From Tamarix chinensis (taxonomy: Eukaryota > Streptophyta > Magnoliopsida > Caryophyllales > Tamaricaceae), in assembly GCA_030549775.1 (NCBI GenBank), contig CM060180.1, positions 31,377,090-31,441,089 of the forward strand: a stretch of 64,000 nt of DNA, written 5' to 3'. The translations under genes and the position numbers were made by a program. The notes beneath the pieces were generated by a model. The model saw only the letters and a list, made by a program, of their open reading frames with translations, had not been told where the DNA came from and did not search any database. Positions 12,454 through 24,400 of this stretch are shown one piece after another (position 1 is the stretch's first letter; every line of letters starts with the position of its first letter).

Positions 12454-12989
12454 ACATTCACACAACAAAGAGGGGAGGAGATAGGTGAGGTAGTCGAGGC
12501 AAAATTTTCAATGCAAACCCATAAGTGCAGGGTATATGGGTGATGATGAGGGTAGGGATATCATGCGTAATGATAAGGGTAGGGCGTAGGTGATGGAATG
12601 GTAGAGGAATGGTCTAGGGGAGATTGTTTCACGCAAGAGGAGGGAGAAGTAGGAAAGAAAGAAAATAAGGTTGACTGACAAGGGAAAAGAAACTAAAAGA
12701 AAATGAGAGGAGGAAAAGGAAAACGAAGGGAGAAAAATAAGGTAGAATTAGAATTAAGATTAGAATAAAATAATTTAGATTAGGTTATTAAGAATATTTA
12801 ATTACCAATCATCCGAGGTTAGGTTTAGGTTTAAAAAATATACTAATAACATAGAAAAGGATTAGGGTTAATTTAAGATTTAGGATTAGGGAATTAGGGT
12901 AAGGTAAAAAAATAAATTTTTTGAGATTAGAATTAGGTTAAAATATTAATTGCTTGGGATTATTATTAGTTAAAATTTAGGGTATTACA

Positions 12990-13360
12990 ACAGTGTTAGA
13001 ATATCTAAGAATCGTGAGACAATACCTCCCATCTAGCTTCCACAAATGTGAATAGCATATCAAAAGGACAAGCTACTATCACATTTTGAAATCACACTTC
13101 GTTACGATTACGATATGACGTTTGTTTATTCTTTAGAACAAAAACATCAATATGTGCCTATCTATCGCTCTTGCACAATATTTAAAATAAGTCCAAAGTA
13201 TTGAATCATTTTTTATTTCATAAAGGACCTCATCTAGGCTTCAATGAGACCTTATAATATCATTAGCAATCTTAGATATAGCAATTAAACCTTGTTATAT
13301 TATTATCTTCTCATCAATCTCCTATACTTCACAACAGGGAAAAAGAAACCTTGTTATTTG
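12990..13360 (-). pseudogene. PIF/Harbinger transposase fragment (DDE domain), decayed
   Basis: Read on the minus strand, this segment aligns by eye to plant Harbinger-type (HARBI1-like) transposases. An AISKIANDIIR-like helix is followed by a YFK...AID motif corresponding to YFKDCIGAIDGTH, which holds the first catalytic Asp. Then comes YRNRN, the segment FQNVIVACPFDMLFTFVEA and HDS, the usual QNV-AC-FDM-FTFV-W-G-AHDS order. It contains several stop codons and at least one frameshift after AID. The 3' part is cut by LTR C at 12989. It is a fossil of a DNA transposon that served as the target of C. Family assignment is confident; the exact 5' limit is not. Confidence 0.75.
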
Positions 13361-16300
13361 TTTCTTACCGGTTAGTATTCTAGCTAACTCTAGAGTTATA
13401 TTTTATACTCATCCCAACATTTTCACAATTATTTCATAAATAAAATTAATGACCGGTCAATTCAATCAATTTTAACCAGTCGTAGGCATGAGATCAGTCT
13501 AACAAGCAATTGTGTAATGGAAGGCTAATTGAAAAGAAGGTGCCCAAGTCAATTTTAAATGGGGTAACCATTAATCAAGCAAGGATTCCATATGAATTTC
13601 CTCATGTGCTATAGGATCTAAAGCATTTTTGGTTATAAGAGAGCTTATCTATGATATATAACATTAGAATATACAAAGCTCATTTTCTTATCCAAAAAAT
13701 TAGAACCTATAGGAAATAAATATTTTCTTCTCGGTTTGATTTCTTTCAGTTTTTACAAGAATTATATGTAGACATGAAATTTATTTTATTTCTTTCCTTT
13801 TTTTTAACTCTCAAATAAAGACTTTATGCTCTTAGAGTTCAATCTCATACATGTATGAACTTTTTCAAGTTAGACCTTCTAGAGCTCAGGCCAAAAAGCT
13901 AATAAGCGAAGTGATGCACATAGTTAGAGTGTTTACCAATGTAATGATAAATAAGCTTAGAAGTATCAAAGAATCATTCACATACCGTGTTGGATAGAAG
14001 TTCATTACTGTGTGGTCTTTATGCTCTAGTAACTTGAAGTAAATTTGCATAGAAGGGTTCATCATTCACTTCAATATCATCTCTCTTGACAAACTAAGAA
14101 AAAGAAATAATAATGAACAAATATTCAACAATGTCATGTGTATGTTATCCATGAAGGAGTATAAAGTGAACACCTAGTCATGTAATAGTCAAACAAACTT
14201 TAAATTTAATATCTCCACGGGAAAGGGACATATAAGGAATACTCCAAATAACATCATTAGACCATAGCCGCCACCCCAAACACACACAAAATATCCAACT
14301 CAATATATGTAATCCAGCTTTAGTTTCTACTAGCAAATTTCAGGCAACACAAGATAATATACAAAATGGTCAATCGTGTGGATCGTATAAGTAACTAGTA
14401 ACACCTCCTTGTCCTGTCAACTGTACATCAAATCATTCATGGGTTTATTCAAGTAGAAAAATTAGGTGGTAACCAACAGCTTCATTGGCCACACAAATCT
14501 TCCCTTGGAAGTATTGAGGGGGGAAGGGCCTCAATTTTTTATGAATAATACATACATACATACATACTAAAAAGACTTCGGTGAATGAATGCGATGGGTT
14601 ATCTTCTAACTTAACCTAAGGATAAAATCTCTTCCCTAGAAACAACTAGATTCATTATCCCAATCACCGAGGTCAAGAATCACCATCCAAAAGGAATAAT
14701 TGATCAACATACAACTATTCTGTTACAGTAATCACTAAGGTAATACTATATCGACCATTTAACACAAATTCAAACACCATGATTGGAATCCATGGGTAAA
14801 AAATGAAATGTTGAACCATATATCATGGTTCCAAGTGGAATAAACACATATTACACACTAACACTTATATGGAGAAAATGAATCAGAACAATGGAAATTT
14901 CACCATCTAAAAACCAATCAAAAAAAAAGACAAAGAATGTTTGCTTGAGCAAATGAGTACATAAGACTGGCATTGAGAGATCATAGTGTAGACCATGAGT
15001 GGATCATTTATATTTCCTTGTTTTCTCCTTCCACAATGCTGCGCTTTTGATTGTTATGACAATCAATACCTTATATTGTAAAATACACATAGAATCGATG
15101 GAGAATGTTTAGTGCTGACGAAACAAGTCAGATCTTGTTAAGGCGATCTTGGGAGGGACGAATCGATGGAGAAGGTTCGGAAATGACGGAACAAATTAGA
15201 GCTTGTAAAGGCAATCTTGGGAGGGACAAGTGAAGGTAGTAATGGAGTTGGGTTGTGGATTGGACGTGAAATGGTGAAGGTGAAATTTCTAAATGAAATT
15301 TTCATTAATTAAGTATCATACCACACCTTTGAAAAATTTCATTTAAAAGTAGATTAAATTTACTTTTGGTTTAATATTTTAGAAAGTAATTATTATTAAT
15401 TACTTTTTATAATAATTTTTTAAAATAAAATCAATAACTACTAATTGACCTAAAATTACTTATTATAATTACTTTTATAAAAAAAACATTTAAAAAAAAA
15501 AGTAAAACCAAACAAGCTTATTTTCTCACTTTGACTGTAAATGAGTCGCAAGTTGAGAAACTTGAGAAGTTTAACTTAACTCATTTATAGTTTAAATTTG
15601 TGAGCTTCGTTCTATTCATTCATTTAGTTAAATGAGTAAAATTCGAATCTCACTTTGATTCTCATTCATTAAATAAGTAGATCCCGAACCTTCAAGTATT
15701 TGGCTCATCTCGATTCATTTATAGCTCTACAAAGCACATTGCACATAGGCTAAGGTCTAGTCTTCATTCTTTTATTTTCGAATTAGGTTTTCACTAATCT
15801 CATTAGCAAAAATTATGTGGCAAATGATTGGATGATGCCCGCTATTGTAATTATAACTATAAATAAATCTAGTCGAGCTCAACTTGACTTATTTAATAAA
15901 TAATTTTAAAATATAATTTAGGTTTGATATATTTAAATAAATAAATTATCCATTTCAAGTTCCCAAGTGTAATGTTCAAATGAGTTAAGCTTGCAAACCT
16001 AGTGCTAAAAATGAGTAAGCTCTAATCTTTTATCATAATCGGACTAGACTTATTTAATAAATGAACCTAAAATTAATTTTCAAACTCGGCTTATTTAACT
16101 AAATAAATGAGTTGAACCAGACTTTTAACATGTCAAACCAAAACGGGCTCATAAACAGATTGACTCATTTTCGTCTTAACAGTAATAAAATGTTCTTAAG
16201 CTTTAATTTGCTTTACATCTTATCCTTCCAATATTATTTATTTTAAAATTAGTTTTTAGTTTTTTTCAAAAAAAAGGAAAAATAAATTTGAACTATAATG

Positions 16301-17555
16301 AAGGAATATTTTTTATATTTAAATAGTTATCCCATCTCAAAAAAAAATACAACTATTCAAGACTGCTTTAGGACTTTTCTCCTCATTATCTCCAACGAAT
16401 AGGACTTTCGTCACCTCATGACACCATGTTCCCTCACCATTTTTTTAATTCCAATAGTAGGTAAAGGTAAGGTGTATAAAGTTGAATAAATTGACAAGAA
16501 TATAAACACCCTTAGGTTCTGTTTGATTTATAGAAAGTTTTGAGGAAAGGAAACAGAATGAAAATGAAGTTGAGGAATAGATTTTTTTTCTTCATTCGTT
16601 GCTTAAATATGTGGTGGAAAACAATTTCTTATGTTTGGTTTGGTAGAAAGAAAATTCAAAGAAAAATTATAGTTAATTATGATTATAAATAATTGATTTG
16701 TATAAAAACACACAAATTATCCTATCACCTCCTCCATCACCACATCTAGCTTCATATCATGAAATAAATTGTATGAATTTAAGTCACAAATCCTATTTGT
16801 ATATTTTGCTTGTAGTGGCGAAACATCCTAAGATCTGTATTATTTATTTTAGATAATTATAAATTTAAATATTTATTTATATATTTAAATAATTAATTAT
16901 TATTTTCTTATATACTTAACATTTGACCAATTTCTTTTCTCTTCCACTCTATCTTACATTTATCCTCCTCACACTACAATACCCCAACCACATATAATTG
17001 AAGCTAAACCAAATTTAATTAGCACAATCCAAACCAAATTGAACTATAACAAACCCAATTTGGTTACATAACGATTTTAAATTCAACTTGAACTACAATG
17101 ATACAACTCGAAATTGACTTAAATGACGCCTCTACATTAAGTACACCAACCAATATGTGCAAAGTCCAAAGGCGACTCATTCTACCAAATCAACCACTAT
17201 AGCTAGTGAGGCATAATGACATATATATTAAGAATTTGCATAAAATGACACATACAAAAACTTGTGCACAAAAATTTCACTGCTAATTGGGTTATATCAT
17301 TGTCAGAACACTATATGATAAATTTTACATACTTTGTTTTTATTCAGCCATAAAGGAAAAAAAACAAAATTTGATCAAATATTTTTGAGAGTTGTCATAT
17401 CCATGGGTTCCACACTATATTTACTACAAAATTGCAATCCTTAATTTACACTAAATCACTTAAACAATAAGCATTCAACATAGTTGTACAATATCACCAA
17501 AATCTCAAGCACCAACATCATCTAATATAGCCACAAGAATCATAACCATATAGCT
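13361..17555. other. Intergenic DNA, no gene recognised
   Basis: AT-rich DNA with no long open frame. The 5' part next to 13360 may hold more of the Harbinger transposon. A direct tandem duplication is annotated at 15093-15228. Around 15300-15530 and 16500-16700 are AT-rich blocks bordered by GTTTGGTTT / AAACCAAAC-like words that could be old MITEs, but no clean terminal repeats were found. Confidence 0.5.
15093..15228. repeat. 67-68-bp tandem duplication
   Basis: Two adjacent copies begin AATCGATGGAGAA at about 15093 and 15161 and both end with cttgggagggac. They differ at roughly a quarter of positions. Confidence 0.8.
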
Positions 17556-17856
17556 CTACTCAGACGGAAGATCTTGAGACGTTTGAGCTGCACTCATATT
17601 TACTAAAAGCTTGATATAGATTTGCTTAAGAGGAACTTTGCATTGCCCTTCCAGCTTCAAAAGCTCCAAGAAAAACCTGACTTCAATGAAATTTCGTGAG
17701 TTCCCTCTATTAGGAGATGTGTATCAATCCCATGTTTGAAAGTACAAACAATTTCACCAACTATCAATCTTCTAATTATTCAATCCTTGCCAAATAAAAT
17801 GTCCGACGGAAATTTATAATTAGTTTGTGCTGAAATAGTTTGTCTTCAAGATGAAC
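17556..17856 (-). pseudogene. Unidentified decayed coding remnant upstream of NUB1
   Basis: The minus strand shows protein-like sequence that switches frame. After a splice-acceptor-like CGTAG at 17857, one frame reads VHLEDKLFQHKLIINFRRTF and hits a stop. A second frame continues with a VGEIVCTF segment, and a third runs through FFLELLKLEGQCKVPLKQIY to a stop TAG at 17556-17558. The composition (amphipathic, few low-complexity runs) and shared direction suggest the 3' exon of a real gene, now carrying at least one frameshift. I do not recognise the family. It lies 560 bp from the NUB1 TATA box on the opposite strand. It could also be a piece captured by a transposon. Confidence 0.35.
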
Positions 17857-18350
17857 CTACGAGTGAAAAAACATATCAAGCTTAATATACAATACAACAT
17901 GATACATTTAAGCTATTTTCAAATATGCAGATCAATCAAAGATTCAAAATATAAAAGATTCAAATAAACAAGTCAATCAAAAATTATTTATTTCACTATT
18001 TAGATATTTAAGAAAAACTAATTTAAAATGTAAAAGTCTCATTTAGATGTAGATGTAGAAGTTGATTTAAAATATAAAAGGATGGAACTACTATTCCAAA
18101 ATCTATTCCGAGGATTTACTTTCATCGGAGGCATAGAGTTTTTCCTATATATAATAAATGACTGATTCGTGTTCGATTGCTGTTCCGGACACCCCTTCTT
18201 TTTAGTTTTAGGGGTTCACTTCACTCCATGGCGACTGGCGTACTGATGGAATGAGTACTGAGGAAAAAAAATTTAATAAACACTATTAGAAACACAAAAT
18301 ATTAATAAAATATGATAGCAAAGGTTACGGTAACGGAATAGAATTTTGCC

Positions 18351-18360
18351 GGTATAAATA
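18351..18360 (+). promoter_or_regulatory. Putative TATA box of NUB1
   Basis: GGTATAAATA ends 54 bp before the chosen ATG, a fitting distance for a short 5' leader. No upstream ATG lies between it and 18415. A second TATA-like run (cctatatataataa, about 18143-18156) lies farther upstream, before an ATG at 18228 that opens only eight codons. Confidence 0.6.
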
Positions 18361-18414
18361 TCAACAATAGATTACTTGTACTCGGTAGCGTTTTTGCGTC
18401 TTATTACGGCTCCC

Positions 18415-21400
18415 ATGGCGGCGAAACTGAGAATAGCAGGGACATGGTCAGGTGTACTAGAGGTCGAATTAGGTGACTGGACTGTGGCTATGCTGAGAGA
18501 AGAGGTTGCAAGGCGATCAAACTTGTCCCCAGACTCAATCAACTTAATTTGCGCTGGCCGGCTTTTGAAAAACAGCAACAGCAGCAGTGGCGACGATGAT
18601 GACATTGGGGATAAAAAACTGGGCCAACTGGGTGTCAAGAATAATGCAAAGATTCTGGCTACCCGAGTTAATGTTGACGAGGGCAAGTCTCTTCAGGAGG
18701 AATTGATGGCCGAAGAGCAGCGATCGAATAGACTTACTCGTCTCAAGTATGTTGGTTCTGATATTGCTTTCCTCTCTGGAAAATTTTTCCTCACTGAATA
18801 ATTGTTTGGTGTTGATCGCGTTTTCTGTTCATGCTCATAAAATTCGGCGGGTAATGTGTACTTGCGAGTAGCAAAATTAGTGATTGATGGTTTACGCAAG
18901 ACAAAAGCACTTGTCTTTTCCTTTATTTTGGGGGTGTGTGTCGATCAACAGAATTTTCTAACAAATTTTGTTCTTCTACTTCGTTTATTCCTAACTGATC
19001 AAGGTTTTTCTCCAAACACATGACTAATCGGCAAGTCGGCACCCGATTTCATGTATTTTCTGTCATCTGTTGTAATCTTTGGATTATCACTAATTAGTCC
19101 CCTTACCAGCTTGGCGGTAGATACTGTAACCTCTACATATTTAGTTTCATTTTGTCAATGGATTTATTGGGCCGGGGCGGTTCATGGATGAGCTGTGCCA
19201 ATTTGTAACCTACTCAACTTTGATCATAATTAGCAGTTTAAAGCTTTTGAACTCAATACTTGTGGATCAAGCGAGTAAACTATTTATGATGCATCAGGAA
19301 ACGGTTGGTGTAAGTTGTTTGGCTATCTTGGTATTGACAATGCATTTCAAAAGAGGAAATTGGATTTAATGTTAAAAAAAAGTAGTGTATTTGAGAGAAA
19401 TTAGGCCCGCGAATTGTGTTTTGGCGCCCTATGGTAATGTGTGTCTTGAGGTGGTTGATGCTATGAATTTTAAATTCTACGAGTCCCTCAATGCCATTTG
19501 AAATACATATCTGATGTATCAGCAGGGCACATGCTTCAGATAACTATCTCAGGGCCTATTAGCTCTTCTTCATTCTGGGAAACGTCATACATATACATAT
19601 GAATGTATACTTGAGAAAAATGCCTGTCGACATTAATCTTTTTTCTTCCCTTTTTCTTCTTATCACAGCTAAGATTTATGCCTTGCATCTACTTATCCCT
19701 CTGAACAAAAAATATAGTTAATAAATTCCTTAAATATGTCTATTGAGTTTCTTGCTATATTTTTGTTGTGTTTTAAATGCCGCTTTCATCCATTTATTTG
19801 TTTCTCACCGATCCTAACCAGCACAGCAAGGCCAGAATTTCTCTTCTTCTACATCTTTCTACCACCTTTTGTATACTAACTACCCCAAAGTTTCTGCCTG
19901 TATTTAAGAGTCTTCAAAATTGTGGATGAGCTATCGCCTTCCAAAAATTTATGGCAGGTTACGATGCACAAATAGGCAGCTCTCAGTTATTCGGTAACTT
20001 GATTAAATAAATAGAACTACTACCTTGCTGGGAAGATCAAATAGAAGCTGTTCAGGAATGAAAGGGGCTAAGGGCAAAATGCAGACTTACTACTTTTGTT
20101 ACAAACCACAAGCGCTTCTTTTTGAAGGGCAAAAACCTTTTGTGGATTAGGGATTGAAGGATAAAATTAGGCGTTCAGTGAGTGAATGACTAAGATCCCA
20201 TGAGTGGACTGTACTGATATGACTTAAATGATGCGGGAACATCCACCATCTTTTTAATTTTTGTTATAAAAAATTATGATGAATTTGTTATTATTGTAAG
20301 CACCCATTAAGAGCCCTTATCCAAGGTCAAATTCTTTTGAGGAAGGTCATATTGTGAAGAATTCAACATCCTTGAGTCAAAGAGAGTCTTTAAGCATCCA
20401 ACCAACTCCAAAGCAGCCACCAAACACCAGGTCCTCATCTCAACTCTACTCAACCAAGCAAAAAGGCCTCAATCCATCTAGAAATGGTTCATTTGGAACC
20501 ATATATTAGGCTTATTTTTATAAACAGCAACAGCCACTTTGTGGCTTGTTTGTCCAGGGTTTTTGAGTCCTTTCAGGCTGATTAGGTACAGCTCATTTCA
20601 AGGAAATGGACTGGTGCAAATTCAAGAGCTCAAGAGTTGAGGCCTGATTAAAAAGCATTCTGTGCAATAGGCTGGGAGCCTTCTATTCTCTTTCTCAATT
20701 GAAGAGTTTGAGAGTTAGTTTTCAAAATATCTTATTTCTTTATCCTAAAATGGCTCGAGCCTTAGGTGTTCTTTGAGAGTATACAATCCTTAGAAGGTGC
20801 CTAAGAATGTATGAAAGTATTATCCCTTCTTATCTCCTTTCTCTTTTTTAATTCAGCAGAAATCAACCCTAAACCACCCCTAATCAAGCATGACCCAATT
20901 TATTTCTCATATGCATCAAATTGGCATTGAGCTTAGGTTGATTAAATTGAGTCTTTCTCTTCTTCTTTTCTTACAAATTCATCACCCCATCTACTATTCC
21001 ACACCACCATCATTTTCCTTACATTTTTGTTGCCACCATTTTCATTCAACCTAGCCACCTTCTTATACCATCACTTTTTTTCCAATCATTTTCTTCACCA
21101 TTTTCGTTCATATCACCCACACAAACACACTTGACCACCCCTAGCCATCATACACCTCTATTTACCCCCACTTTTACCTATCACCCACCATACTTGCAAA
21201 ATGGAGAGGGGGGAATGGAAACAACAACTCCAATTGATAGAAGGAGGATCATGGGAATGCCAAGAAACCATTATACTTTAATGGCAGCCTTGAAGATCAT
21301 TCTTGTTGGAGGAAAAAATGTTCAAAGGAGTTTGAAATAAATGAATACTCTAATGAGAAAGCCTTCAAAGTTGCTATTGTGAGATTTAAAGGCTATGTTT

Positions 21401-24400
21401 CATTTTGGTGGAAGAACCTTTGCCATCAAAGGAAGATGAAGGAAAAGCCAAAAGTAAAGTCATGAAGAAGCTCATGAGAAAAGAGTTCTTACTCCCATCT
21501 CATGAGTGTAACTTCTACAACAAGGTGGCTACTTGCAAACAAGAAAAGAACACTCCAAAGTTGAAGTTATTGCTAAGTCCTTAAGAAAATGCAAGGTGAA
21601 GGTAAATTAAAATATAGTTGATGCTTAAAATGTCTTGGTGTTGGCTACTCCAAGTCTGTGGTCCTAACAAATGGAAAGTGATACTCTTGGATCTTGAAGA
21701 CACCATTTAAGAGGAGAAACAAAAAGAGGAGCCCAACCATGAAGAAGAAAGGGCTACATGGTTCAATCTTATGGAACCAAGTAAGATTATGTAGACTTCT
21801 TCTACCTCTAAAGTTGAGGCTCTTATAAAGTCACTTGGTGAAAAAGAGGAGAACGAGTAGCTTGATATTGTTGTCTAAGGAGAAGCCATAATGGTTCAAG
21901 AACCACCACACCTAGTGAACACAAAGCAAATTGAAATTCAAGGAAATGAAGTCCTCTCCATCGAATGCAATCTGTCAAAGGAGGATGTCTCTTTGGTCGT
22001 TGATGAAGAAGAGTGTGTCAACTTGACTCTTATTTCACCATCGGAATAACTTAAGATTCCATTTGAGGTAAATATTGAAACTATTACTTCTTTCTTATTA
22101 AGTAATAGTTTTTATCTAGTGTTTTGTAGCACGTTTTCCATGGGAGCATGTATTGTTAACCTTGAGAAGCCATTGAAGATTAGTGAGTGTGTGAGATTTG
22201 AAGATTGGATCAAATTATATACCTCTGAGTTAGAAACAAAACAATCCATTCCTTACCCTTTGATGTGGAGATTGACCATATGAATAATATCTTGGGTTTT
22301 CATTGCTATCCAATGGTAAATGCTTTTAGTCACATATTTTTACATGAATCACCACCTCCAAGGCACGATTATATGAATTTTGGTGAAGTTAAGTGTTTCT
22401 AAACTTAACTTTCACACCTTTGATAAAAGTCCCTACACATGGGTGAACAGTCATGATTTTTGACTTCACCACTTTCATTCTCAAGTCATGTTCACTATGG
22501 GACGTCATTCTTTTTCTTTGATGGGAACCTTTGTCCGTTGATCTTGTTTGGTTGAATCACTCCTTAAGGAGGAGGTTTGCACATCAATGAGGAGTTATGT
22601 TTGTTTGTGCCCTTGTTCTTGGTTCCTAAATGTTTCTAACTTGTTTGCTCAAGATGCACATGAAGGGAAGCTTTGTGAGGGAGTTTGTTCTTCAATAACA
22701 CCTCAAGATCCTTTATTTGAAGAATGAAGTTTCATCCTCAACAATCTAGGTTGTATAATGCAGGAGCATCCACCTCCAATTTATTTTTTGTTATATAAAA
22801 TTATGATGAATTGGTTGTTATCCTAAACACCTATCAAGAGCTGTTGCCCAAGGTTAAATTTGTTCAAGGAAGGCTAAATTGTGAAGAATTCGACATCCTT
22901 GAGTTCAAGAAATTCTTTGGCATCCAACCAACTCTAAAGCAACCACCATATACCAAGTATTTATCTCAACTCCGTTCAACCAAGCAAAAAGGCCTTAAAC
23001 CATCCCGAAATGTTTCATTTGGAACCATATGTTGGGCTTGTTTTTGTCAACAACAACAGCAGCCTCTTTGTGGCTTGTTTGTTAAGGGTTTTTGAGTCCT
23101 TTAGGGCTGATTATATGCAGCTCATTTCAAGGAAATGGACAGCTGCAAACTCAAGAGTTCAAGACTTGATTATGAAGCATTTTGTGCCATAGGTTGAGAG
23201 CCTTTTATTCTCATTCTCAAGTGAAGAGTTTAAGAGTTATTTTTAAAAAAATCTCTCCTTTCTTTATCCTAAGATGTCTTTAGCCTTAGGTGGTGTTTGA
23301 AAGTATAAAATCCTTAGGAGTTGCCTAAGATTGTATGAAATTATTCTCTTTTTTCAATTCAGGGGAAATCATCCCTAAACCCCTATTAATGAAGTATGAC
23401 TCAATTTGTTTCCCATAAGCTGTTGGCAGCGGCCAATGCTTAGCCAAGGCAATAAAATCACGTTGCGATTGTGGTGTCGCGGTATCGGGGTGTCGTGAAC
23501 GATATTTTATACGTCACGGTATACTTTTTTTTTATTTTTTCACAGCAATTATTAACAAATATCAATAAATATTGGTAAAAATTGATAAGTATCGGTAAAA
23601 TATCGCCAAATATCGATTGATAATCGATATGTTGCTGATAAATATGCGAAATTCTAAAACCGTTGTGTATCGGCTGACCCAAATTTGATAAAAATCAGCT
23701 AATATTGGGTGTTGGGACCGATATTTAATTGTATATGCTTGGCCTCTTCATATGCATTATAACGTATGCACTTGGTGGGCTGATCACTGCATAATGTTAT
23801 AAGGGAATGTGCTTTGATATTGAGGAAGAGACTTACCAAATATTCTATGCTAAAGATCACAGTTTGATATTTATTTGTGCGGTTTGACATCTACCTATTC
23901 TAAATTTAAACCATACTTAGATAAATGGGACAAGGTCAGTATGTTTGATCGCAATGGCATTCATGATATATTATCATTAAAATTTCAAATACATTATCAA
24001 AATGATTTTTTTTTTCTGTTTGAATGTGTATTTGGTACAACTCAAACAAAATGAGTAAAATAAAACTTTTCCTTTTAAAAAAAAACTATTTTTGGTATAA
24101 TTTAAGCACACATCACATGCAATGAAAAACTAGTATTACTAAAATATGCAAGAATATATATAAAGGACTGTGTTCTAATATGCAGTACGAATTCTTATTT
24201 TTTGGAAAAATATTGCTGAAAACTGCATCTTTAATTCATGTTTCATATGTTTGGCACTTTCATCAAAAATTGTACACTTTACTTTGTGATTGTTCTTTAG
24301 CGTTGGTAAAAATAGATATTTGTAGCCAAATTTGGCAATGACGTATTTGTATTGCTACTGTGCATGAGCTTCTGCAATCTGCTCCATTTAAACATTGATT

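Larger units (their letters stand above)
9233..12989 (-). mobile_element. Gypsy-type LTR 'C', left copy, inserted in a transposase relic
   Basis: The minus-strand start TGTAATACCC is at 12989. Reading leftward come an AT-rich start, a purine-rich island (11775-12730), AT-rich DNA interrupted by a copia-like LTR (10242 to about 11420), and the CCAC...GTGG dyads (9230-9470), where LTR B begins. The opposite-strand copy at 50241-52610 shares the start, the island, the dyads and stretches such as the tgttgataataataa segment. The right flank is a PIF/Harbinger transposase fragment, so C inserted into it. The left end is not resolved. Confidence 0.65.

Noticed and set aside
18376..18414. Upstream start of NUB1 at 18376
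   Set aside because: The codon there is TTG, not ATG. The first in-frame ATG, in good context, is at 18415.
22811..23192. Open frames at 22811-23095 and 23010-23192 as genes
   Set aside because: They lie in the right LTR of the intron 1 element and have a homologous, broken counterpart in the left LTR.
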